A stretch of 64,000 bases of DNA from Microbulbifer rhizosphaerae (GTDB taxonomy: Bacteria > Pseudomonadota > Gammaproteobacteria > Pseudomonadales > Cellvibrionaceae), in the NCBI RefSeq assembly GCF_014191725.1, contig NZ_JACHWZ010000008.1:62001-126000 (forward strand). The letters run 5' to 3'. A program made the translations under genes and the position numbers. Below, one piece after another: positions 18,105 to 27,300 of the stretch (position 1 is its first letter; each line of letters opens with the position of its first letter). Under the pieces are notes generated by a model, which worked only from the letters and a program-made list of their open reading frames with translations, had not been told where the DNA came from and searched no databases.

Positions 18105-21100
18105 TCAGTCGTCGTCCAGGATGGTGCCAACACCCACCCCGTCCTGCACTTCGGCGCCCTTGGCCCAAATGGCCTCCAGGGTAAACTGCTCATCGCCTTC
18201 GCGCTTATGGTCCGGTCTAACCCGGACCTCGACGACCTTGCTCTTCTCGCCGACCGCGAAGTGCACCACGCGCCCCAGCGGAATAAAGTCGCGGCCGTTT
18301 TTCGCCGTGCCCGACTGGGTACGAACCAGGACTTTTACCGGTTGACGGGCGGTGCCCGACAGGGACACCTTAAACTGCATCGAAGCTGCGGACGGCAGTT
18401 TTCCGTCGCCTTCAACCAGGGAGAAACCGCCGAACGACAGACCGGGCATTGCCGGTTGACGGGCGGTGCCCGACAGGGGTACCTCACACTGCTTCGAAGC
18501 TGCGAACGGCAGTTTTCCGTCCCCTTCAACCAGGGAGAAACCGCCGAAGAACGACAGACCGGGCATTGCCGGTTGACGGGCGGTGCCCGGCAGGGGTACC
18601 TCAAACTGCATCGGAGCTGCGAACGGCAGTTTTCCGTCCCCTTCAACCAGGGAGGCATCGGCGATCGACAGGCCGGGTAGCGCATCGGAATCGTCGTCGA
18701 TCAGCGTGACCTCGGCTTCGCCGGAGTCGCCGATAACCCCGTTGTCGGCGTTCTCAAGCTTCACGGTGAAGTCTTCTTCATCTTCCAGGTAGCCGTCGTT
18801 GACCAGCGATACAACAATCGCTTTCGGGTTCATATCGCCATCGACCCAGGTCAGCGTGCCATTGGTATCCACAAAGTCCTCGCCCGCGGACGCGGAACCG
18901 GCCAGGGTGGCAAAGTCGGCCGATACTGCACCGAGAGTGCCTCCTGTGCGACTGACCAGCAGGGTGATGCTGCCGTCGGCTTCACTGGCCTGGACGTTTG
19001 CAACGATGAAATCCAGGTAGCTGGATGCCGGCACCAGGGTATTCAGGGCCTCGTCCAGCATAGCGGTGGCGTCGGCATAGAGCGCCTCGTCGGAACCGCC
19101 TTCCTCGATCATCGCCTGGGCAACCGCCAGCACGTCCATCAGGTACTGCCAGCTGTCCGCAGTCCAGTCGTTTTCAACGAGGATGCCCGCCTTGGCGATC
19201 AGGTAAGGCAGTGTGCGGTCGTCATGGTCCAGGTTGTGCGTGCCAAACAACTCAATTTCAGCAATATTGCCGTGGGAACCGTTGGAACCCAAGAGACGCA
19301 CATAGCGGTAGGGCGTGTCGTCCGATACCTCAAGCGTGGTCACATGGTTGTCCCAAGTGGCTTGGAGATATTCGTCGTGCGGAACCCTGGCCAGTCTCGT
19401 CCAGTTTTCACCGTCATTGGAGCCCTCGATAACGGAGTTGTTGAGCCTCCTGCCATAATCCCAGCGCGGCGTGAGACGCACCCGGGTCAGGCTGACGTAA
19501 CGGCCCTCGCCAAAGTCCGCCTGAACCCAGGTGCCGCTGGGGGACTGCAAGTCCACATAAGTCGACCGTTCACCGTCAAAGGCCGGCAGGCCACTCAGCG
19601 TGACGCCCTCCTCAGGAGTGCCCCAGCGTTGGTGGGAAGCCAGGATGCTTGCCTCACCCGCTACATTAATGGTATCGCTGAAAGGTTCGAGCAGCGCGAT
19701 TGCCTGCTCCAGCAGGTCGAGATAAGACAACTTCCGGTATGGGCCCACGGCCGGGTCTGCGGCGATCTCGCGAACCTCGGATTCCGCCCGTTCCAGCATA
19801 TCCACACTGAACTGCGTGTACTGGTCCAATGAGCCGGTAGTTGTCAGTATTTCATCCACCGCTGCACTGGCATCCGCAAAGACGGTTACCGGCAGTGAAA
19901 CCTGAAGGCGGACAGGCGTGTAATCGAAGGAGACAGCAAAGCGCAGCTCCTGCCGGCCCAACTGGTCGCTGTTCAGCGCCCAGGAGACGAGCCCGGTTAC
20001 GGGATCGAACGTCGCACCGTCGGGCAGTTCGGCTGTCACATAAACGCCTTCGTCAGCAACACCCTCCGGAAAGATGGAAAACTCCAGCGTCTCGTCGACG
20101 AACCAGCGCTCCGGAACACCGTCAAAACTCAGGTTGCCGGAGGCGGGAACCAGCATGTTCAGCGCTTTTTCCAGGGCCGCGGTGGCCGCAGTGACTGCAT
20201 ATATACCGGAGGCCTTCTCCGCCTGCGCCAACGCGTCCTGTAACTGCTGCCAACTGGCATTGTCCCAGAGAGCGGCATCCAGCGTGGAGGCCTTCAGTTG
20301 CAGATAGCGAAGCGTCCGGTCGTCGAGAGCGTAGTCTCCAGAGCCAAACAACTCGACTTCAGCAACATTTCCATAAGAACCGTTGTGGCCGACGAAACGC
20401 ACATAGCGGTAGGCCGTGGCATCCGACACCTCAAGCGTGGTCACATGGTTGTCCCAAGTGGCGTTGAGATACTCGTTGTACGGAACCTTGGCCAGTCGCG
20501 TCCAGTTTTCACCGTCATTGGAGCCCTCGATAACGGCATTGTTGAGCTTTCTGCCAAAATCGTAGCGCGGGGTGAGACGCACCTGGGTCAGGCTGACGTA
20601 ACGGCCCTCGCCAAAGTCCGCCTGAATCCAGCCGCCACTGGGAACTTCCAGATTCACATAAGTCGACGGATCACGGTCAAAGGCCGGCACACCCGCCAGG
20701 GTTTCGTCAATTTCCGGGGCACCCCGTTGTGAATGGGAGGCGAGAATACCCGCGAAACGCCCGGCATCGATGTCATCGCCAGTGTGCACGGGCTCCACCA
20801 GTTCCATCACCCGCTCGAAGTGGGCGATAGCCTCCAGTCTGTCCTCAATCGGCTCATCCGGATTGGAGGTAATGAGGCGCGTGTCAGCTTCCGCCCGGGC
20901 CAGCATGGTCAAACTGGCCTCGGTATAACTTTCCGGCTCGCCGAGGCTCTCCAGCAGTTCATCAATGGCGGCGTCCGCGCTGGCGGAAACGGTTATCGGC
21001 AAACTATCTTCCACCTGGGCGTAACCGAAGTCGGCGCGAATAGTGAGGACTTGATCGCCAACCTGGCCGGCGTCAGGTGTCCAGGTGATCAGTCCGCGCG

Positions 21101-24017
21101 CCTGATCAAACACCGCGCCCGCGGGCAGATCAGCGGAAAATTCCACCGGGTCGTCCTGGGTCGGCGTTACCGCCACGGGAATCTCCAGGGTTTCACCGAC
21201 GAACCAGCGCGGTGGCGCCGAGGCCAGATCCGCGATCACTTCCTTGCGCTCGCCGAAGATATAGATTTCGCCAAAATCGAGCACCGGGCAACCGCAAACT
21301 CCAGGGTCAGTGTAGAATTTCAGGTAGCGGAAGGCCCTGTTCCGGAATTCCTCGTAGACAGGTAGCCGGTGCATGCGATCACCATAACCGACGTTACCGG
21401 TGATTTTCAGCCAGTTGACCCCGTCGTCGGAGGCGAGCACATGAGTGCCGCGAGTCCGGTCCGGGAATGCCTGCCGGGGATGGATATGAACGGCCTCAGT
21501 AACCACGCGGAAACTGGCACCGAAATCCAATAGAACATAGGGCTCGTCTCCCCAACGGCTGTTGGCGGAACTGGAGTCACCATCGACCAGCATATTCAGC
21601 CGGGTATTGGCGCTATCGACAATGCTGGGATAGTCCAGGCGTACTCCGTTGGCTTCCGGGCCCAACTCGTCCTTGGTACCCTCCTCGGGAATCACAGGAT
21701 TGAGAGGTTGCAATGCCCTGGCCGCGACCAGGAACCGGGCAATTGCCATATCGATTTCAGCCAACGAGCCACCCGCATGGATGGCATCCAACGCTGCGGT
21801 GTGCGCCGCGTGGAAGGCCTCCCGACCGCTGGACTCGTAAGCCACGCCCGGCTCCATTGCTTCAGCGACAAGCTCTACCGCCGCCTCGGCACTGGCCGTT
21901 ACCATGATGGTAACCTGGTGCGAGGTCATGTACTCGCCGTCTTCGGCAACCACGTGGAAACGGTACTCCCCTGCGTCCCCACTGGCCGGCGCCCAATTGA
22001 AGCGACCGGTACTTGAGTCCAGCGTCGCACTGGCGGGAACCATGCCTTCGGTAAAGTAGAACGGCGACGAACCAGCCTCGGCGGCGGCCGCAAACGAGCG
22101 GTCCAGTTCGCCACCCGCATAAGTCAGAATATCAGTGGACAGGGTATCGAACACCGGTGGGGTAAGCGTGTCGTCGGAAGTGTTCACGTGGTCGATATCC
22201 ACCACTGTGGTAATGCTTCCCCCAATAACGCGGATATACCGGAGGTCGCCGGAGCCCCAGGTACTCCGCTTGGAAGTATCGAACGGAATATAGCGCCACT
22301 CGCCCCCTGTATCGGGCACGTGAAGCTGAGTGGTTGCAGGCAGGTCACGACCCCGGGCGAACTCGATAGTGGCCGGGCCATCAGATCTGACTTTGAAGGC
22401 GTTCACGCTATCGGAAAACCATGCGCTCCAAAGTACAAACACGGCCGGCTCCGCAGTGGTGGTATCGACGGAAAGATAGGAAACCTCGCCTTCTGTCTTC
22501 TCCTGCACACTGCCGCCCAGAACGATTTCTTTCTTCTCTACCTCGATAATATGCGCCGGTCCTGACGGTGGAAGCTCGTCCAGCACTTCCCTGGGCTCTC
22601 CGCGCGGCGGCACCGAGGTATCGGCGACGGAAGCTGGCAGGTGCATCCAGAATTCACTGTCATAGACGTGTTCGCGCGGCCCCCAGTAGCCCCCCGAACG
22701 GACACCGCGCCAACTGTGTTCCATGCTTTTTTCGTAAATCATCTGGATAAAGCGATTATCCCCTTCCGTCAGGTCGTAGCCGTCGGCCATATATTCGTAA
22801 AAGTAATACATGGCCGGGAAGGCGTTGGCTCTCAACCGCCCGCGGTAGGCCGATCTGGGCCACCGGTAAAGCGAATCGATAGAGCCATCCGCCAGAATAC
22901 TGCTGGCAACCGGGACCCAGGGAATGTCGAAGCCCATATTGTATTTGGCAAATTGGATATAGGCCTTGCGCAGCGCATCGTCGCTAAAGTGCACCGGATC
23001 GATGGCATCACTCGCCGTGGATACCGTTCCCGTGACAGGGTCCACCTTGGTGTCCTGGCTCGCTATGATCTGCGAAATGATAAACAGGCTATCCACATTG
23101 CCGATAGCGTGCGCCTGGTCGCGCCCCATCTCGACCAGTTGGATATGAGGCTCCTCGAGCGGTTCCCCTGTCTGGTCGTTTTGCGTCACCAGACGGAACT
23201 GGCGTTCGATAGAGCCGACCCATCCCTGGTTTTCCGCCGTGGAACCGACCGTAGCCCATTCCACCGCCTCTTCGTAGGCTGCGCGATCATCCGCAAATAT
23301 TGCCGACGCCACATTGCCAATCAGGGCGTAGGAATACTGGTTCATAAAATAGTGATTTTTGCGGATATAGGCATCCGCCTGCGGCTGCAGGAAATTGTGG
23401 ACATAGTTGTAGGTCATCTCCTCTGTCCACTCCAGCTCCGGCCTCGTGGTCGAAGTAGCGCGCAAAATCTCGGCCGCAGCGGTCATATGATAGATCGGCT
23501 GCCCCATCTTGATGTGCGCATCGGCAAAATACTCCACGCCATTCGGGTTCATATGCGAATAGACACCGACGATATACATCGCCTTCTCCCGGTGGCGCTC
23601 GTCACCGGTAACCACGTACTGTACGGAGTGCATCAACGCGGCCTGGGCGTCATCAATGAACCCGGCAATCAACCCGTTGTGGCTGATTACGTCGTGTGCG
23701 GGATAACCATTACCGTCGTGGTTCCTGGGCCCGTAATCAAGCCTTGCCCAGTGACGTCTGCGCATGCCCTCATAGTAGCTGGCCCAGGGCTCCTGACCGG
23801 CGATTACCTGGGTGCGCAGGTTCTCCAGCGATTCCTTGGTGAAACGGATGCCCGGGTGTTTGAAACCCTCCGGGGAGATGGTTTCATTGATCTGGACAAC
23901 ATTGTCCGTGATGGTGGATGGTCCGCTGTCTGCGTGGGTGGTATTCGCGAGCGACAGCCCCGCGAATACAACGCCCGCAAGCAATGCGGCTTTCATTTTC
24001 AGTTTTCTTATAGACAT
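18105..24017 (-). CDS. Giant modular secreted protein 1: alginate-lyase-like domain with F5/8C, FIVAR-like and Calx-beta domains
   Basis: A protein of 1970 aa. Start: an ATG at 24029 is in frame, but its own sequence GAGAGAA is a good Shine-Dalgarno for the ATG at 24017, and paralogue 3 starts exactly there. Signal peptide ends about THADSG. Residues 33-475 are helical and resemble alginate-lyase/(alpha/alpha)6 uronate lyases: HPGIRFTKESLENLR, NHYFMNQYSYALIGN, MGRDQAHAIGN, GGYWGPREHVY. Then come a beta-sandwich, an Ig-like domain (ATLDSSTGRFNWAP), FIVAR-like helices and F5/8C-type carbohydrate-binding domains near 792-929, 1094-1227 and 1454-1592 (GSNDGENWTRL, YRYVRFVGHNG), with Ig/FIVAR spacers. 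Calx-beta repeats follow from about 1672. The Calx-beta linker is triplicated (18341-18676). Likely cleaves an acidic polysaccharide; the catalytic family is inferred and not proven. Confidence 0.8.
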   Translation of the reverse strand: MSIRKLKMKAALLAGVVFAGLSLANTTHADSGPSTITDNVVQINETISPEGFKHPGIRFTKESLENLRTQVIAGQEPWASYYEGMRRRHWARLDYGPRNHDGNGYPAHDVISHNGLIAGFIDDAQAALMHSVQYVVTGDERHREKAMYIVGVYSHMNPNGVEYFADAHIKMGQPIYHMTAAAEILRATSTTRPELEWTEEMTYNYVHNFLQPQADAYIRKNHYFMNQYSYALIGNVASAIFADDRAAYEEAVEWATVGSTAENQGWVGSIERQFRLVTQNDQTGEPLEEPHIQLVEMGRDQAHAIGNVDSLFIISQIIASQDTKVDPVTGTVSTASDAIDPVHFSDDALRKAYIQFAKYNMGFDIPWVPVASSILADGSIDSLYRWPRSAYRGRLRANAFPAMYYFYEYMADGYDLTEGDNRFIQMIYEKSMEHSWRGVRSGGYWGPREHVYDSEFWMHLPASVADTSVPPRGEPREVLDELPPSGPAHIIEVEKKEIVLGGSVQEKTEGEVSYLSVDTTTAEPAVFVLWSAWFSDSVNAFKVRSDGPATIEFARGRDLPATTQLHVPDTGGEWRYIPFDTSKRSTWGSGDLRYIRVIGGSITTVVDIDHVNTSDDTLTPPVFDTLSTDILTYAGGELDRSFAAAAEAGSSPFYFTEGMVPASATLDSSTGRFNWAPASGDAGEYRFHVVAEDGEYMTSHQVTIMVTASAEAAVELVAEAMEPGVAYESSGREAFHAAHTAALDAIHAGGSLAEIDMAIARFLVAARALQPLNPVIPEEGTKDELGPEANGVRLDYPSIVDSANTRLNMLVDGDSSSANSRWGDEPYVLLDFGASFRVVTEAVHIHPRQAFPDRTRGTHVLASDDGVNWLKITGNVGYGDRMHRLPVYEEFRNRAFRYLKFYTDPGVCGCPVLDFGEIYIFGERKEVIADLASAPPRWFVGETLEIPVAVTPTQDDPVEFSADLPAGAVFDQARGLITWTPDAGQVGDQVLTIRADFGYAQVEDSLPITVSASADAAIDELLESLGEPESYTEASLTMLARAEADTRLITSNPDEPIEDRLEAIAHFERVMELVEPVHTGDDIDAGRFAGILASHSQRGAPEIDETLAGVPAFDRDPSTYVNLEVPSGGWIQADFGEGRYVSLTQVRLTPRYDFGRKLNNAVIEGSNDGENWTRLAKVPYNEYLNATWDNHVTTLEVSDATAYRYVRFVGHNGSYGNVAEVELFGSGDYALDDRTLRYLQLKASTLDAALWDNASWQQLQDALAQAEKASGIYAVTAATAALEKALNMLVPASGNLSFDGVPERWFVDETLEFSIFPEGVADEGVYVTAELPDGATFDPVTGLVSWALNSDQLGRQELRFAVSFDYTPVRLQVSLPVTVFADASAAVDEILTTTGSLDQYTQFSVDMLERAESEVREIAADPAVGPYRKLSYLDLLEQAIALLEPFSDTINVAGEASILASHQRWGTPEEGVTLSGLPAFDGERSTYVDLQSPSGTWVQADFGEGRYVSLTRVRLTPRWDYGRRLNNSVIEGSNDGENWTRLARVPHDEYLQATWDNHVTTLEVSDDTPYRYVRLLGSNGSHGNIAEIELFGTHNLDHDDRTLPYLIAKAGILVENDWTADSWQYLMDVLAVAQAMIEEGGSDEALYADATAMLDEALNTLVPASSYLDFIVANVQASEADGSITLLVSRTGGTLGAVSADFATLAGSASAGEDFVDTNGTLTWVDGDMNPKAIVVSLVNDGYLEDEEDFTVKLENADNGVIGDSGEAEVTLIDDDSDALPGLSIADASLVEGDGKLPFAAPMQFEVPLPGTARQPAMPGLSFFGGFSLVEGDGKLPFAASKQCEVPLSGTARQPAMPGLSFGGFSLVEGDGKLPSAASMQFKVSLSGTARQPVKVLVRTQSGTAKNGRDFIPLGRVVHFAVGEKSKVVEVRVRPDHKREGDEQFTLEAIWAKGAEVQDGVGVGTILDDD
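18341..18676 (-). repeat. Three tandem units (114, 117 and about 105 bp) inside giant gene 1
   Basis: Each unit begins GTTGACGGGCGG on the plus strand (at 18341, 18455 and 18572) and encodes SLVEGDGKLPFAA, an MQFEV-like segment and GTARQPAMPGLS, the first strands of a Calx-beta domain. The other two giants have one copy at this position. All units keep the reading frame. Confidence 0.93.
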
Positions 24018-24206
24018 GATTTCTCTCATGTAGTTATTACGATCACACAGCTGCCGCGGTACAACGCAACTACTACTCCATCCGCAGCGGCACCAGGGAG
24101 TCGGGCATCCGGTAGAGACCGGAGTTGCACATCCATCGACTTCAAGGAGCTGCCAGCTATTACTTGGCTTATTGACAAACCTTGATGCGTCCCTCTCGCC
24201 AGAAAT
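24018..24206 (-). promoter_or_regulatory. Duplicated 5' leader of giant gene 1
   Basis: About 190 bp upstream of the start that is nearly identical to the leaders of the other two giants (30056-30262, 36694-36890). It includes a CCGGT-AGAG-ACCGG hairpin and ends at GAGAGAAATC before the ATG. Likely carries the promoter and an untranslated leader; no clear -35/-10 pair was found. Confidence 0.7.
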
Positions 24207-24289
24207 AAAACCCTTTTCTGGCCATCGCTACCTCGCTGTTTTCGGTACTGATAATAAAGGCGTTTTTCCTACACCATGATTTCTCTTAA

Positions 24290-24374
24290 GTAGGGTGAGC
24301 ACGAGCCCGCCAGGGATGGCGGGCATGCAGAAAACGCAAGGAGCAGTTTTCTGCATGCGCTTTGCCCATCCTAC
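24290..24374. repeat. REP-like palindrome, GTAGGATGGGCAAAGC family
   Basis: Runs from GTAGGGTGAGCACG to GCTTTGCCCATCCTAC, with an inner hairpin GCATGCAGAAAAC/GTTTTCTGCATGC. Related copies at 30472-30505 and 39026-39101. It sits between the leader of giant 1 and the stop of giant 2 and may form a terminator hairpin. Confidence 0.7.
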
Positions 24375-24391
24375 TTAATTATCGTGTCTCT

Positions 24392-27300
24392 TTAGTCGTC
24401 GTCCAGGATGGTGCCAACACCCACCCCGTCCTGGATTTCGGCGCCCTTGGCCCATTTGGCCTCCAGGGTGAACTGTTCGTCGCCTTCTCGCTTGTCATCC
24501 GGTCTCACCCGAACCTCGACGACCTTGCTCTTCTCGCCGGCCGCAAAGTGCACCACGCGCCCCAGCGGAATAAAGTCGCGGCCGTTTTTCGCCGTGCCCG
24601 ACTGGGTACGAATCAGGACTTTTACCGGTTGACGGGCGGTGCCCGACAGGGACACTTCAAACTGCATCGAAGCTGCGAACGGCAGTTTTCCGTCCCCTTC
24701 AACCAGGGAGGCATCGGCGATCGACAGGCCGGGCAGCGCATCGGAATCGTCGTCGATCAGCGTGACCTGGGCTTCGCCGGAGTCGCCGATAACCCCGTTG
24801 TCGGCGTTCTCAAGCTTCACGGTGAAGTCTTCTTCATCTTCCAGGTAGCCGTCGTTGACCAGCGATACAACAACCGCTTTCGGGTCCATATCGCCATCGC
24901 CCCAGGTCAGCGTGCCATTGGTATCCACAAAGTCCTCGCCCGCGGACGCGGAACCGGCCAGGGTGGCAAAGTCGGCCGATACTGCACCGAGAGTGCCTCC
25001 TGTGCGACTGACCAGCAGGGTGATGCTGCCGTCGGCTTCACTGGCCTGGACGTTTGCAACGATGAAATCCAGGTAGCTGGATGCCGGCACCAGGGTATTC
25101 AGGGCCTCGTCCAGCATAGCGGTGGCGTCGGCATAGAGCGCCTCGTCGGAACCGCCTTCCTCGATCATCGCCTGGGCAACCGCCAGCACGTCCATCAGGT
25201 ACTGCCAGCTGTCCGCAGTCCAGTCGTTTTCAACGAGGATGCCCGCCTTGGCGATCAGGTAAGGCAATGTGCGGTCGTCATAGTCAAAGTTGTGCGTGCC
25301 AAACAACTCAATCTTAGCAACATTGCCGTGGGAACCGTTGTGACCGAAAAAACGCACATAGCGGTAGGTCGTGGCATCCGACACCTCAAGCGTGGTCACT
25401 TTGTTGTCCCAAGTGGCGTTGAGGTAGTGGTTGTACGGAACTCTGACCAGGGTCGTCCAGTTTTCACCATCATTGGAACCGGCGATAACGGCGTTGTTGA
25501 GTCTTCTGCCGTAATTCCAACGCGGCGTGAGACGCACCCGGGTCAGGCTGACGTAACGGCCCTCGCCAAAGTCCGCCTGAATCCAGGTGCCGCTGGCGGA
25601 CTGCAAATCCACATAGCTACCGGTACCATCAAAGGCTGGCAGGCCACTCAGCGTAACGTCCACAGAGGGATTTCCCCACTTATGATGAGAGGCCAGAATC
25701 GTTGCCTCACCCGATACATCGATGTCATCACTGAAAGGCTCAAGCAGCGATATCGCCTGCTCCAAAAGCCTTAGGTATGACAATTTTCTGTACGGGTTCA
25801 CCTCGGGATTCTCAACGATCTCCCGGACGTCCGATTCGGCCCGCGCCAGCATATCCAGACTGAAACTCGTGTACTGCTCAGGAAGGCCCACAGTTGCAAG
25901 TATTTCATCCACTACCGCAGCGCCATCCGTGTAAACAGTCACCGATAGCGATTTCTTGATACGCAAAAGCGAGAAATCGAAACCGATGTCAAATTCGAGC
26001 GATTGATCACCCACCTGGTCACTGCCGGGTGTCCACGACACTTGGCCGGTGAGCGGATTAAAGCTGGCGCCGGCCGGCAGTGCGGCTTCGACTTCCATGC
26101 CGGCATCCGCCATCCCCTCGGGGAAGATCGAAAACTCCAGGGACTCACCCACAAACCAGCGGCCCGGCACGTCGTCGAAACTCAGGTTGCCGGAGGCGGG
26201 AATCAGCGAGTTCAGCGCCGTATCCAGGGCAGCGGTGGCCTCAGCGACCGCATATATACCGGACGCTGCCTCCACCTGGGCCAGCATGTCCTGTAACTGC
26301 CGCCAACTGGCATCACTCCAGTGAGCGGCATCCAGGGTGGAGGCCTTCAATTGCAGGTAGCGAAGGGTCAGGTCGTCGTGAACGTAATCACCGGTGCCGA
26401 ACAACTCGATTTCGGCAACATTGCCGTGGGTACCGTTGTGACCGAAGAAACGCACATAGCGGTAGGCCGTGGCGTCCGACACCTCAAGCGTGGTCACATG
26501 ATTGTCCCAAGTGGCGTTGAGATACTCGTTGTACGGAACTCTGGCCAGTGTCGTCCAGTTCTCACCATCATTGGAGCCGGCGATAACGGCGTTGTTGAGC
26601 CTTCTGCCAAAATCCCAGCGCGGCGTGAGACGCACCCGGGTCAGACTGACGTAATTGCCTTCGCCAAAGTCCGCCTGAACCCAGGTGCCGCTGGAGGCCT
26701 CAAGACTCACAAAGGCACCGGTGCCGTCAAAGGCTGGCAAACCCGCCAGGCTCTCGTCAATTTCCGGATCACCATATTGTGGGTGTGAAGCGAGAATCGC
26801 CGCGAAACGCCCGGTGTCGATTTCATCGCCGGTGTGCTTGGGTTCCATCAGTTCCATCGCCTGCTCGAACAGGACAATAGACTCCAACTTTTGCTGGACT
26901 GTCATGTTCGGATCGGCAGCAATGTCGCGCGCCTCGGCTTCCGCCCGGGCCAGCATGGTCCAGCTCGAGTCGGAATAGCTTTCCGGTGCATCAAGCGTTG
27001 CCAGCAACTCATCAACGACGGCATTTGCACTCTCGGAGATGGTTATCGACAAGTTATCTTCCACCTGGGCGAAGCCGTAGTCGGCGGTAATAGACAGGGT
27101 CTGCTCTCCCGTCTGGTCGGCCGTAGGTGTCCAGGTGATCAGGCCGTTGTCCAGATCGAATACCGCTCCCGCGGGCAGGTCCACGGAAAATTCCACCGGG
27201 TCGTCCTGGGGCGGTGTGACCGCGACGGGAATCTCCAGGGTCTGACCGACAAACCAGCGCCCAGGGGCAGTTGCCAGATCGCTAACTATCTCCTGGCGCT

